Shown here one piece after another: positions 30,801 to 38,800 of a stretch of 64,000 nt of DNA. Numbering within the stretch: position 1 is the stretch's first letter; every line of letters starts with the position of its first letter. The position numbers were made by a program, and so were the translations under genes. The notes beneath the pieces are model-generated. The model saw nothing but the letters and a program-made list of their open reading frames with translations, searched no databases and was not told where the DNA came from. This DNA is from Effrenium voratum (lineage: Eukaryota > Sar > Dinophyceae > Suessiales > Symbiodiniaceae), in contig CAUJNA010003496.1 of the NCBI GenBank assembly GCA_963377175.1, forward strand, positions 235,001-299,000. Reading direction: 5' to 3'.

Positions 30801-33079
30801 GATATAAGGTCGTTCAGGCTGAGTTGTGGAGGACTCCAACACGGACGCCGGCCATAGCATAGAGACAGTCAACCTCTTTATGCGCCCCGCCTCAACGCGC
30901 TAGACAAGATTAGTAAACTCTGTACAGGATCGCGCCCGTCTGTGGGTACTCAGAATTCAGAGCGCAGTTGCCAAAGCTTCTTTGCCAATGCTCATTGCCG
31001 AGCTGCGGCTACCGACTTGCAAGAGGCAGCCTGAGCGGGCGCGGCTTGCTGACCATTTTCGCGCCAGGTAGTTCCCTGAGCCCAATCCCCCCCGCTGCAC
31101 CGCGCTATCAAGGCAAACTTTTCAGCAGAGGCCCAAACAAAGCAAACCTATACTCAGCGTAGCACGTCACCCCATCTTGGGCCCAAGACCTCTTCAGCGT
31201 GCTGCGCGGGCTCGGCGCAAGTCTGACAAGTTCTCTGCGCCGTATCACACAGTTGTCAATCCGCATTTGCGAGTCTGCGAGTCAATCAGCGGCTTAAATG
31301 ACAGCAAGCCTGCTGCGCATCAATGGCAGCTCCAGAGGCCACGGGCAAAACGCCACTGGCCAAAAAGCGAGCTGCGTAGCAACGCGGCGCGCTGACTTGC
31401 TCCCAAGTAGCTAGTTATCCACCTTTCTGACGATGACTTCGGCAACAGGCTAAACAAGCAACTCAGTTGCGCGCTTGCTGATGGTTGCCCTAGGTCAATA
31501 GTAAATGAGCTGACTCGCTAGCTATCTAGATCGCAGGCGGGCAAAACCGCAGCCAGTCATCTCTTTTGCAATATGGGCGGAGCGTGTCCCAAACCGAATT
31601 TTGCTCGCAACGGTTTCACCCGCTTTGCTGGTCGCACGGCTGTCGCTCTCGGATTATTGGCTGGCCTGGGGATGCAGAAGTCGAAAAACGCCCCAACAGT
31701 GGAAACCAGAGGTGCGCACTTGCTTAAAAGTCACACAAGACCTCAGCTTGCGCCAAACTTCTAGTGGCCCCCGCTTAGCGCGCGTTGATTTCAGAAGAAG
31801 CCGGTCGTGCTGCTTTATTTTCTTACAGGGCCACCGCCGGGATTCGGGAACCCTCGAATCCGGTGCAGATCTGGAAACGGTTCCTGCGCTTTGCGGCAGG
31901 AGTTGATGGCTGCGCATAACTACTATGGCTCCTTATTCGACACGATGCTCAGCTTATTCATGAGCATTTGTGGCGGCGTCAGCTGGGAGGACGTGATCGC
32001 GCCATTGAAGGTGATCTCCGTGTTATGGACAATTATTTACGTTTTTTACATAGCTTTTGTGTATTTTGCGGTGCTTAATGCGACCAAGCTGCATAGTATG
32101 TTTTGCACTATTTTTGCTGCTGTTGTTTGTTTGTTTGTTTGTTTGTTTGTTTGTTTGTTTGTTTGGTTGGTTGTTTGTTTGTTTGTTTGTTTGTTTGTTT
32201 GCTTGTTTGTTTTTTTGTTTGTTTGTTTCGTTCTTTGTGTGTTTGTTTGCTTGTTTGCAGGTGATGTTGTTGATTATTTGGTGTTTTGTTTGTTCGGTTT
32301 GTTTGTTTATTGGTGGGTTTGTCGCTATCGTCTGCTATCGTCGTTGTGTGGTCGTAGTCGTCGTCAGTCTTCTTTTTGTTTTTGTGCGTTGTTTGTGGAA
32401 CATATTCATGCACTTGTTTGGTCGCCTCCAAAGTCCGCCCAAGCGCACAAAACAGGTAATAACTGCGGTTTTCTGCGAGTCAGCGATTGAGAGCGCCCAG
32501 AACGATCACGCAGTAGCAGTGCAGACTGTGATGGCTCACAAGGAGGTGCACTTGAGAAAGATCCGGGCTCTTTTCGAGAAGCTAGGCGGGTCTCATTGTG
32601 GCTTGCAGAGCGCGAGCACAAACGCTTACCGTCAAAGTTGTTTGCCAAAGCGGCGCAACGTTTTTGGGCGAAACTGAGGGCATTCCTTACTTCGTTGTTC
32701 GGGAAGTCGGACAGGCGGTGGCGACATGGGCGTCATCACATATGCAAACTTCGAGGAGGGGATTAATAGCCAAGCAGTGCGCGAGTATTTCGAAACCATC
32801 GGCCTGGATGTGTTGGATGCCTGGACTCTATTTAATCTGCTGGATTTGGATGCCGGTGGCTCAATTAGCGTCGAGGAGTTTTTCAACGGATGCCTGCGTC
32901 TCCGGGGGAATGCAAAGTCCATTGACCTCGCGAAGATCATGCATGACCAATCCTGGCTAGTCAGGAACCATGGCAGGTTTCAGACCCACATGGAGTTGGA
33001 AGTGCAGCAGCTGAAGGAGCAGATCACAAAGCTCATTAAAATGAGCTCCGGTTTAGGCATACGTGAGGCGAAGGTGTAG
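14243..33079 (+). CDS. voltage-gated cation channel (single six-TM domain) with C-terminal EF-hand
   Basis: Exons in order give a cytoplasmic helical N-terminus, S1 (FDLFFAILVISNSVLIGVEV), S2 (VAQYVYTAFFIVELLLRVLA), S3 (AWFDFFIVMSSAYEVI), S4 with Arg at every third position (ALRALRVVRVARVVKTLR), S5 (FWALVLLGLIMY), pore (LSLFMSICGGVSWEDVI), S6 (VLWTIIYVFYIAFVYFAVLN), a linker and an EF-hand (DLDAGGSISVEE). It should form a plasma- or endomembrane voltage-gated cation channel, probably Na/Ca-type by its pore and EF-hand, assembling as a tetramer because only one repeat is present. The start is ATG 14,243, opening MASSDLFLWEDEAG after a GC-rich leader. The stop TAG at 33,077-33,079 is in frame, but a further exon cannot be excluded. 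Introns mix GT and GC donors and are full of repeats. Confidence 0.8.
14705..14820 (+). CDS. channel exon 2, N-terminal helix
   Basis: Acceptor AG at 14,703-14,704 and donor GT at 14,821. Encodes ECVEAPRAALPCHPGGEQIS, then a Gln/Leu-rich helix QALKALLEQQHREA. It ends in phase with exon 3 (AG + C gives Ser). Confidence 0.5.
15258..15326 (+). CDS. channel exon 3, N-terminal helix
   Basis: Acceptor AG at 15,256-15,257. Encodes SSRLVCQVLARHQELLRKFL and YQD, a continuation of the amphipathic helix. A GT lies at 15,327, but a joint after YQ (a GA donor) would keep the following exon in its best frame. Confidence 0.5.
15416..15522 (+). CDS. channel exon 4 candidate
   Basis: After AG at about 15,417 the best frame reads TREEEVLRQVLRRQSSSEKC, then GASFTASQAWRQGAG. 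It is helical and charged, consistent with the preceding exon. Boundaries approximate. Confidence 0.4.
16154..16212 (+). CDS. channel exon 5 candidate
   Basis: Acceptor AG at 16,152-16,153 and donor GT at 16,213. Encodes ATSDVRVAAALERAGYSPKG. It could belong to the channel N-terminus; there is no independent family match. Confidence 0.4.
16361..16401. repeat. TA microsatellite
   Basis: Two (TA)n runs separated by ATTAATG in an intron. Confidence 0.85.
17513..17600. repeat. (CTGC)n then (TTTG)n microsatellite
   Basis: About ten CTGC units pass directly into about eleven TTTG units, followed by a degenerate CTTG/CCTTG stretch to 17,756. Intronic. Confidence 0.9.
17757..18888. repeat. 1.1-kb array of the 8-bp unit GCCTGCTT
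   Basis: Roughly 130-140 copies of GCCTGCTT with scattered TTCC, TACC and GCCTGCC variants, ending in pure (GCTT)n. It is C/T/G only on the + strand and almost free of A. All three + frames are open for hundreds of codons (a Cys-Leu-Ala-Pro repeat) and two minus frames encode Lys-Gln-Ala-Ser repeats; these are composition artefacts. It lies in a channel intron, and its 3' end leads through TTTTGCAG to a likely exon at 18,916. Confidence 0.9.
18916..19075 (+). CDS. channel exon 6 candidate, disordered region
   Basis: Acceptor TTTTGCAG ends at 18,915. GC-rich, and two frames remain open. The frame starting at 18,916 reads DPRKPPAIITEESAPTSSRN and then a Ser/Pro/Ala-rich stretch ending AAARRTWGYF. 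The 3' end and frame are uncertain. Confidence 0.4.
20453..20579 (+). CDS. channel exon 7 candidate, disordered region
   Basis: Acceptor CCTGCAG ends at 20,452. The best frame reads PSVRSDAAPEDSAGTGKTPT, then RDLVEISIDSSEMGSFGKP, with a possible GT donor just after. Acidic and Ser-rich, suitable for a cytoplasmic N-terminal linker. Confidence 0.45.
20690..21140. repeat. GC-rich minisatellite with an inverted half
   Basis: Units containing GACGCTGGCTCCGGGGTCG and TGTCTCCCGCTTGTCTCC repeat five to six times. After about 21,005 the same sequence continues in reverse complement (CGACCCCGGAGCCAGCGTC). It can form a large hairpin. Intronic. Confidence 0.8.
21282..21780 (+). pseudogene. decayed cytosine-5 DNA methyltransferase fragment
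   Basis: One + frame reads SAFHLTECCAGIGAL, stop, QGAELAGFKFVVQNEIMPAL, AQLLAAYSRAA, stop, and later IAQLGRIQIPDLPQQPKVVK. The first part matches motif I of C5 methyltransferases (the F/C-AGIG SAM loop) followed by the acidic AGF..V.QNE strand (motif II). In-frame TGA codons at about 21,397 and 21,511 show it is dead. Methyltransferases of this kind are known to be carried by retrotransposons in dinoflagellates, so this is probably a remnant of such an element left in the channel intron rather than a host gene. The catalytic PC motif is not visible. Confidence 0.5.
21781..23660. other. intron stretch with long but unrecognised frames
   Basis: Long frames overlap on both strands between about 22.1 and 23.3 kb. 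One minus frame has LDLMSGMAPPQCSGGAQQVG and another has a hydrophobic stretch (TPFVFFLLDAFMPVTDFMAL). They share no recognised family with each other and may be further debris of the element that left the methyltransferase fragment. Confidence 0.35.
23666..23795 (+). CDS. channel exon 8, pre-S1 region
   Basis: After TTCAG at 23,661-23,665 the frame reads MERSKRHGAELQHGNITRNK, then YAHRSEAHSFEERGSF. Charged and cytoplasmic in character, placed just before the S1 exon. The 3' end is approximate. Confidence 0.5.
24442..24548 (+). CDS. channel exon, S1 segment
   Basis: Acceptor AG at 24,440-24,441 and donor GT at 24,549. Encodes SPGSNGWFPG followed by the S1 helix FDLFFAILVISNSVLIGVEV and QLSLS. 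Confidence 0.8.
25627..25745 (+). CDS. channel exon, S2 segment
   Basis: Encodes MRVAQYVYTAFFIVELLLRV then LAHGCGSFFCGEE. The E in FFIVELLLR is the usual acidic S2 residue that pairs with S4 arginines. Both boundaries approximate. Confidence 0.75.
26075..26168 (+). CDS. channel exon, S3 segment
   Basis: Acceptor AG at 26,073-26,074 and donor GT at 26,169. Encodes DWSWAWFDFFIVMSSAYEVI then TDLVPQQENCT; the N/D-WF-D-F/V pattern is typical of S3. Confidence 0.8.
26181..26359 (+). repeat. LTR-like direct repeat, copy 1
   Basis: About 180 bp, including GCATGGCGTCACTGCCAACA, CCCCGTGAGCATAGCTGG, GCCACGGCTGATACGGAG and ending TTTCCAATGTTTCAG. It is repeated at 27,916 in the same orientation with roughly 90% identity by eye. 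It starts right after the S3 exon. Confidence 0.75.
26360..27915. other. interval between the direct repeats
   Basis: About 1.56 kb, C-rich and pyrimidine-biased on +. No gag, pol or integrase motif is visible in any frame. It could be the body of a short non-autonomous LTR element or simply duplicated intron DNA. Confidence 0.4.
27916..28085 (+). repeat. LTR-like direct repeat, copy 2
   Basis: Second copy of the 26,181-26,359 repeat. It differs by a few substitutions and lacks about 8 bases around the GCAGGGG present in copy 1 (TTTATTTTAC-GG here). Confidence 0.75.
29050..29166 (+). CDS. channel exon, S4 voltage sensor
   Basis: Encodes EDESGISGATALRALRVV and RVARVVKTLRVVRRVR, with six to seven basic residues at three-residue spacing. 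The exon ends CG|GC at 29,166/29,167; the G at 29,495 completes the Arg codon, giving RRVRIFRF. This is a GC donor. The 5' end is approximate. Confidence 0.8.
29495..29593 (+). CDS. channel exon, S4-S5 linker and S5
   Basis: Acceptor AG at 29,493-29,494. Encodes IFRFVFALRTLVTSILSTLK then SLFWALVLLGLIM. Ends AT|GT at 29,593/29,594; the next exon supplies G TAC, giving IMYIF. Confidence 0.8.
29965..30060 (+). CDS. channel exon, end of S5 and extracellular loop
   Basis: Acceptor GTGCAG ends at 29,964. Encodes YIFAVLFTQAVNDHLVDPDS and PSMEAKASALE; the FTQAV motif after S5 is common in protist channels of this type. The 3' end is approximate. Confidence 0.7.
30061..31829. other. 1.8-kb channel intron
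   Basis: No exon recognised. From about 30,480 to 31,560 the base texture changes (evenly mixed, with motifs such as GCTAGTTATCC and CGCGCTAGAC), which may mark an inserted element, but no ends or coding motif could be identified. Confidence 0.35.
31830..32079 (+). CDS. channel exon, pore and S6
   Basis: The secure part begins near 31,898 with ELMAAHNYYGSLFDTMLSLF, then MSICGGVSWEDVIAPL (pore loop) and S6 VLWTIIYVFYIAFVYFAVLN. It ends AAT|GC at 32,079/32,080; with the GTAATA at 32,456 this gives FAVLNVITAVFCESA, the usual post-S6 sequence. The acceptor may be at 31,829 or just before GAGTTGATGG. Confidence 0.8.
32121..32262. repeat. (TTTG)n microsatellite in a GC-AG intron
   Basis: Long interrupted GTTT/TTTG array on the + strand inside the intron between S6 and the post-S6 exon. 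Confidence 0.9.
32456..32585 (+). CDS. channel exon, post-S6 linker
   Basis: Acceptor AACAG ends at 32,455. Encodes VITAVFCESAIESAQNDHAV, then KEVHLRKIRALFEKL leading into the first EF-hand helix. Ends CTAG|GC at 32,585/32,586; the GC at 32,715 completes Gly. Confidence 0.8.
32715..33079 (+). CDS. channel exon, EF-hand pair and C-terminus
   Basis: Acceptor ACAG ends at 32,714. The first loop (GGGDMGVITYANFEE) lacks the first Asp and is degenerate. The second is canonical, DLDAGGSISVEE, at about 32,846-32,881. Then FFNGCLRLRGNAKSIDLAKI and a coiled-coil tail ELEVQQLKEQITKLI. In-frame TAG at 33,077-33,079. Confidence 0.8.
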
Positions 33080-33204
33080 AACCCATGTACAGCAGGCAGA
33101 GATTCCTCTTTGTTGGGGCGTTGAATCTAGCGACCAGCCTGGAAGCGTCCAGCGAAGCTGATTTGGTGCTTCCGGCTTGGCAGTTGCTGGCCTTCCTCAA
33201 GTCA

Positions 33205-33293
33205 TTTCCGCGCTGTGGAGCTGACCGGGAAGCTGGCGGACGGGAAAATTGCACGGATGGTGCTGGTGCCGGCTAGGCGCTTCAAGATGCGTG
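33205..33293 (+). CDS. orphan exon candidate downstream of the channel
   Basis: The frame reads VELTGKLADGKIARMVLVPA then RRFKMRD. It looks coding but has no recognised family. It may be a last channel exon if the TAG at 33,077 is intronic, or an exon of another gene. Confidence 0.35.
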
Positions 33294-35810
33294 ACCACAA
33301 TTTGGTGAATGGTATAAGGATTCAATGGTTAACGGGTGTAGGTACAGCTCAATTCGACCTGAGCCTGGTTGTAACTTGGCATGTTGCAAGTGGAGTAATC
33401 TTGTGGCATGGCAGGCAGATTTGCAAGAGGTTTGTCCGCAGCCCGTGCCCGCCAGAGCCTTGTCGACTTCAAAGTAAGATGGAGATGGATATCAACACCC
33501 GGAGCCCTTGCGGCAGAGTCGCTGCAAAGTACAGCTAGCTCACCCGCATCATATTCGCGTTCGGTTGGTGTTTTAGCGTGTGCATGCAGAGACCCTGGCG
33601 CTATGCCACAAATGTAGCATCAGACACCCTGTGTGTATTAGAGTTTGCTATCTTCGCCTCCCCGCCATGTTGCTTGGTCACGACACAGTGTGCAGCTCTA
33701 CAACGAGTTTCTGACAATGCCCAGCCCAGGCGACTCCAGCATGCCGCATGCTCTGTTGCACGCGTGAGCACGGCCGAAGCCGTAGTGGCCTACTTGTGAG
33801 TTGGAGGGCTTCCAAAAGCAATGCGCCCGTTTTGGGTACTCAAGCATGTAGCGTGCCTTTGAGGAGCCCCCAACAAGGTCCTGTTTGCAGCCCCACTGGG
33901 GTTGTGGCCCTTGTCGCCGCCAGGGCGTGCAGCAACGCCAGCTCTAGGGCCGAACAGGTGCGCCGGGAATTCGGATGCAATATTCTGCACAAATAGCGAG
34001 CTTGGGGGCAAAACAAGATCACTTCTCAAGGATGAGGGTTGTCCACTTGGTGATTCATTGTTGCCGCGTAATTGATGGTTACCCACCAGAATGTTTCTGA
34101 GAATTCGTCTAGACCCGCTTCTACGAAGGTTCTCAGGACCTTTCCTGGATTGTTCGGGCCGTGGGGGAGGGGTGGTTGGGAAGATTGCACCAAATGTGGC
34201 GCGTGCGTGCGTGGCGTATAAGAAACGAGATCTCTTCAAATGAAAGAGATCAATTTAGTGAATGAAAGGGGGGGCGGCTTGGATTGTTCCCCAATCATTG
34301 CACGGCATTTCGATTGCCTCGAATGAATCCATGTCCGGAGCAAGACATTTCTTTGCATTCAGCCTTGGAATTGCTGGGGGAGTTACCGCTACAAAGCTCC
34401 ACGCAGCTTTGGATTTCTTGTCGAACCGATAGGCCTTGGCGACTCCTGCTGCACCTGGCCAAACACCAGGCGGGCGAGAGAGTGAAGGTTCTTCAAAATG
34501 GGTGTGTGTGTGTGTGTTTTTGAGTGTAGCCCGTTCGCGCTGATTCAAAGGGAACCCAATCGAGAAAGCACCATTTGTAGCGTCCCATTTTTTTACACAT
34601 GCCCATGTTAATCCGTATAGAATCAATTTGCGAGGCTGGTGTGATTAGTTGTAGAAGACTGCCAGGGGTGCCCCCCCATTTTTGAACAAGCCAGAGAACG
34701 TCCATTGGATTGCTTCGGTTCAAAGTGGCAGTCGTGGCTGTTTGGACGTTTCGTTTGAGCTGAGATTTAGGTATTTGCCCCCAATTATTTAGTGGCATGT
34801 GTCCTGCTCCGTTTGGATTCAATGCCAATTCAGCAGAAAATGCCCAACGAGGCCCTGTCTGGCTGTTGGCGCGTGGCTTATTGGCGTTTTGGCTCATGTT
34901 TGTGGGAAACTTGGTTTGGAGGCGATTCCACTTTGGCAACAAGCCAAAAATGTCAGGTCGAGCCTGCAGGCACCATGACCGGGGCCGCGCGGCTTGTCAT
35001 CTGTCAGAGGTTGCCGGGCCGGTTCCGAAGGGATGGCTTTGGCGAATACCGATAGTCTTGTCATGTCTTGTCCCATTCCTTGGGCGGTGCCACTTTAGAG
35101 GCAAGCCTTCACTATGTGCGTCGCCTTCAGTTGTCCAGCAGGTTGACTGGTTCTGCAGGATTGATGTTTGATGGATACAGCCTGATTTGCTGATTTCTGT
35201 GACAGAACCGCAGGGTTTTGAATAACACACGGCAACAAATGGTTTGGATCATGACGTGTCCTTGTTCAACCTGCTGCAGCCGTGGGGTGCAATACCGACT
35301 TGTATCGCAAACTACCGGGTGATGGTTCCTTGAGATAGTCCCTTCTCCCTAGCAATAAAGGGTCCTCAAATTTAAAGAATGGTTTCCCGGAAATTGCAGA
35401 GCCCACATCATTCCACAATGCCTAATGTTGAATACGCCAATGCTAACCCAATACTTTTTTAGCGATCTCCCCTCCGTCCCCAAATCCAGCCGCAGTAGGA
35501 CCAAGCCAACATTAAGCTACACAACCTGCCTTTGGCCATGGTCATGGTTCTCTTAGGACATCTTGCCATGGTTGCCCCTTATGTTCATACCAATGTTTCA
35601 ACAACCGGACCCTAGTCACCTTCAAAGGGCGGAACTAACATCCGATTTCAGTATGCTGCCCACGGCTCATTGGAGGGTTTCTCAACACGGACCGCCTCTA
35701 TAGTTTTGACAAGGCAAAAGGAAGCGCCTTTGGGGTTCCTCCGAGAAACACCCCCACCAAAGTCCCAAGTCCGCCCCCCGGACCTTTGGGTCGGAGCCGA
35801 AGAAACTCAG
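33294..35810. other. 2.5-kb stretch between channel and PPR exons
   Basis: No recognised gene. One exon candidate, 33,893-33,957 (VVALVAARACSNASSRAEQ before a GT), is weak. A GT run lies at 34,501-34,519, and repeat-like motifs (AAGGGAACCCAATCG) occur near 34,545. Confidence 0.35.
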
Positions 35811-35885
35811 GCGGCGGTGCGGCGCCTGGGGCGCGTGGGGCACTGGGACCTGGCGCTCTGCTTCCAGCGGAGGATGGGCCCACGG
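35811..35885 (+). CDS. PPR exon 1
   Basis: Follows ACTCAG at 35,805-35,810. Encodes AAVRRLGRVGHWDLALCFQR. Confidence 0.5.
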
Positions 35886-38800
35886 CAACCGGACGGCACC
35901 CCGAACCCGGGTGGCCCACAGGCGAAGTTTGTGGAAGCCGAAAGGACTATCTTAGCCATTCATACCCACAGCTTTCTGCCAGGCCAAGGCTACCTTTTCG
36001 ACGCATCCGACTGGTTTGACTCCATTTCGGTGTTCCTCTGTTTTCCAATCAGCAAACAGTGGACTTGTTTGCAGTTGATGGTCTTGCCCTGGGTTTCTGG
36101 TCGAGTTTTCGCACCGCTCAGCGAATCGGCCTGATTTGGCCGATTGTTTTTGCATGTTGGGCCCATGTGTGGTCAAGGTTCCCAAAGCAAAACTTGCGGT
36201 TGCTTTTGAGGTCCCTTGGGACAAATGAGTCCATTTTTTGGCGCACAGATATTGATGTCTGACCCTGGATTTCAACTGGATGTAACCATGTTTTCCAAGA
36301 TTCCTTGTGTGATGTTTATTGACAACGGTAAGAACTTGGACCCACTTTGTCCATGCGGGGAACAAGCAATATGGGCGTGTCTGGTTTTGAGGGGTTGGCT
36401 TGAGGGAAACGAAAGCACGCCAGTGGCCTTTTTGGGAGGGTTGACGTGTTTCACAGGATCCCAAATCGTGCAGTGGGTCATAGCGAGGAGTCTTCTGGTC
36501 TTCAATAGCGCCATCAACGCGTGTGCCAGCTGCAGCCTGCCCGGCAAGGCTCGAGCTGAGTTCAGCGGCACCCGATTTCCAACTTTGGTCAGCCCGCTAT
36601 AAACAGAATGGTCAATATGTGTTCCTCATTTTCCGTGTGACAATGGTCAACCCAAGAGGCTTAGTTTGCTTTTCTACCAGGGCCACTGCAATTGCCCAGA
36701 GCGCATCGACGTGTAGCATTGCCTTCACGCAACTCCAACTTCGCCCCAAATCCACAGACCCCTCCGCCGAGCTTGGCCGACGGCGTCAGCTCCCTAAGGC
36801 CTACATTGAGGGTTGACTTTTGTGAGATCACGAGGCCATTTTTGGTCAAGAATGGGAAGGCCTTCCCTATGCTGAGAGTGGTAAAAGGCAGTTCCCAATT
36901 CCCGCAACCCTTTGGTCTGCTAAAGATCACCCTTCATGCCAACTGATTGTGTTAAAAGATTGACGTTCCTTGAGATTTTTTACCGGCCCCTGAAACCCAT
37001 AAACTCCTTGTCCGCGAAGGTGCCCACACCTCGACTCCAGGCGCTTCGCCTGCTGGCGGATCTGCGGCGCGGCGCCTGGCAGCCGGACGCGGCCTCCTGG
37101 AGCGCCGCCGTGTTTGCGGCAAGGACACGGACTGCGAGGGTTGTGGAAAGGGGGAAAATGGAAAGGGGGGGTTCTGGGTTGGCAATATGGCTTGTTGGCA
37201 CTTGTGGCTCATGTGGAACACTTGGTTTTGGGGCTAGTTGTTTGTGATACCACGAGAATCTCCGGAAAAGTGAGAAAGTCGGCAGGGGAATGACCTATAT
37301 TGGTGTCACAGAAAGGGCGGGTTTCCACAACAGCCCCGTCCTCCAGATTGGGAGCCCCCCCAAAAAATGTTCATGGGTACTACATCGAATTGTTCTGTTT
37401 TTTCCGAGAAGATGCCAAAGGAGATGGGGGCGATCTTGCATGTGAAATTCTAGACCCTTTGTGACATGCAGATTCTCAAAACCCTTCCAAAAGCTTTCTT
37501 AACGGCACGGTTGGTCAGTCAAAGTGGCAGGGCGTAACAGCGCAACATATGTTTCCACTACTCGCAGTACCCTGCTCGGGAAATTGGGACTATAGCCACT
37601 ATTGCAAAAGGTCGAGATCCTGTGAGACATCGTTTGAGCTTGATGAGACATTTGTTTAACAAAACGTGGGTGCCCCCTTCTCTCAGGTCCGGGCAAGTAG
37701 GCTTGTTGAATCCTGACCATGTTTGATCCTTTTGACCTCTTCTTGTTTCTTCTTTCGTTTGCAGAGCAATCTTCAGTTAATTTCGGTGTACCAAAAACAG
37801 GGGACTCCCCTCCTCTTTGGATGGTCACTTCTTTTTGGGTGTGTACCCTATTTTGGGAAGGACAATTTCTGGTTCTCAACCCGGCAAGTGAGGAAGAGTT
37901 GGCGGACAGCCATGGGCCTCGTCACACAGCTCAGGCACTCTCTGGTCCGGGCGGAGGTGAGAGCGAGGCTTTCCTGGGGCAGGACCAGCGAACACAAGTA
38001 GTGCAGATGGGGATTGCTATGGGAATCAGCTGGTCTGCTTCTCGTGAACATTTTCTTGGAAGGCAACCCATCCCTAGTTCAACACGAAGCTGTGACGGCA
38101 TGGTTGTACACGTATACTTGCACACATGCCATCGTCAGGTGATTTCGACCATTTGGATGGTCGCTGCTTCAAGACCAGGGTAATTCCCTTATGGATTGGC
38201 CCATGCCCGGGACTAGTCTTTTCGTTGCCAGTGGCCAACATCTAAGCGGCGGCTCGGCATGTCGTCTCTTGCTCTGGTCTCTGTCTAGTTGTCATTCTGG
38301 GGCTGCACTGTATCAACCTCACGCCATGACCACAGATAGTATATCTCCCTAGAAGATGAAGGGTCCATCAGGCCATGGTGTTTCTCCTGTTTTTTTGAGA
38401 GACATATCTCTCAATATATACATGTAACTCCCCCCAAAAGGGGCTCTGTCAAACGAAATCGGGCCACGCATTGGTGACTTAAATGTGTCATCTTTGAGGG
38501 TACCCATGGGGTTTCAAAGGAATTCAAAGGAAACCAATGAAGAACCACTCATTGAGGGTGGTCCCCATGGCTCCCACGTCAACGCGTTCAGGCGCCAGCT
38601 CTGCTGGGACCTTGACGTGCGCGTACGTCGCGGCCAAAGCTGCGCGGTGCTGGGCGCAGAATGCGACTCGTCCCGAAGGAATCAACCAACTCAACTGGGA
38701 ACTGCCTTTCGGATCATGCTGACATGTCTGAACCGCCTTAACTGGAAGAAACCATCCAATTTTCAAGGGGGGTCGCCTCTGGACAACCCACGCAGTGTCC

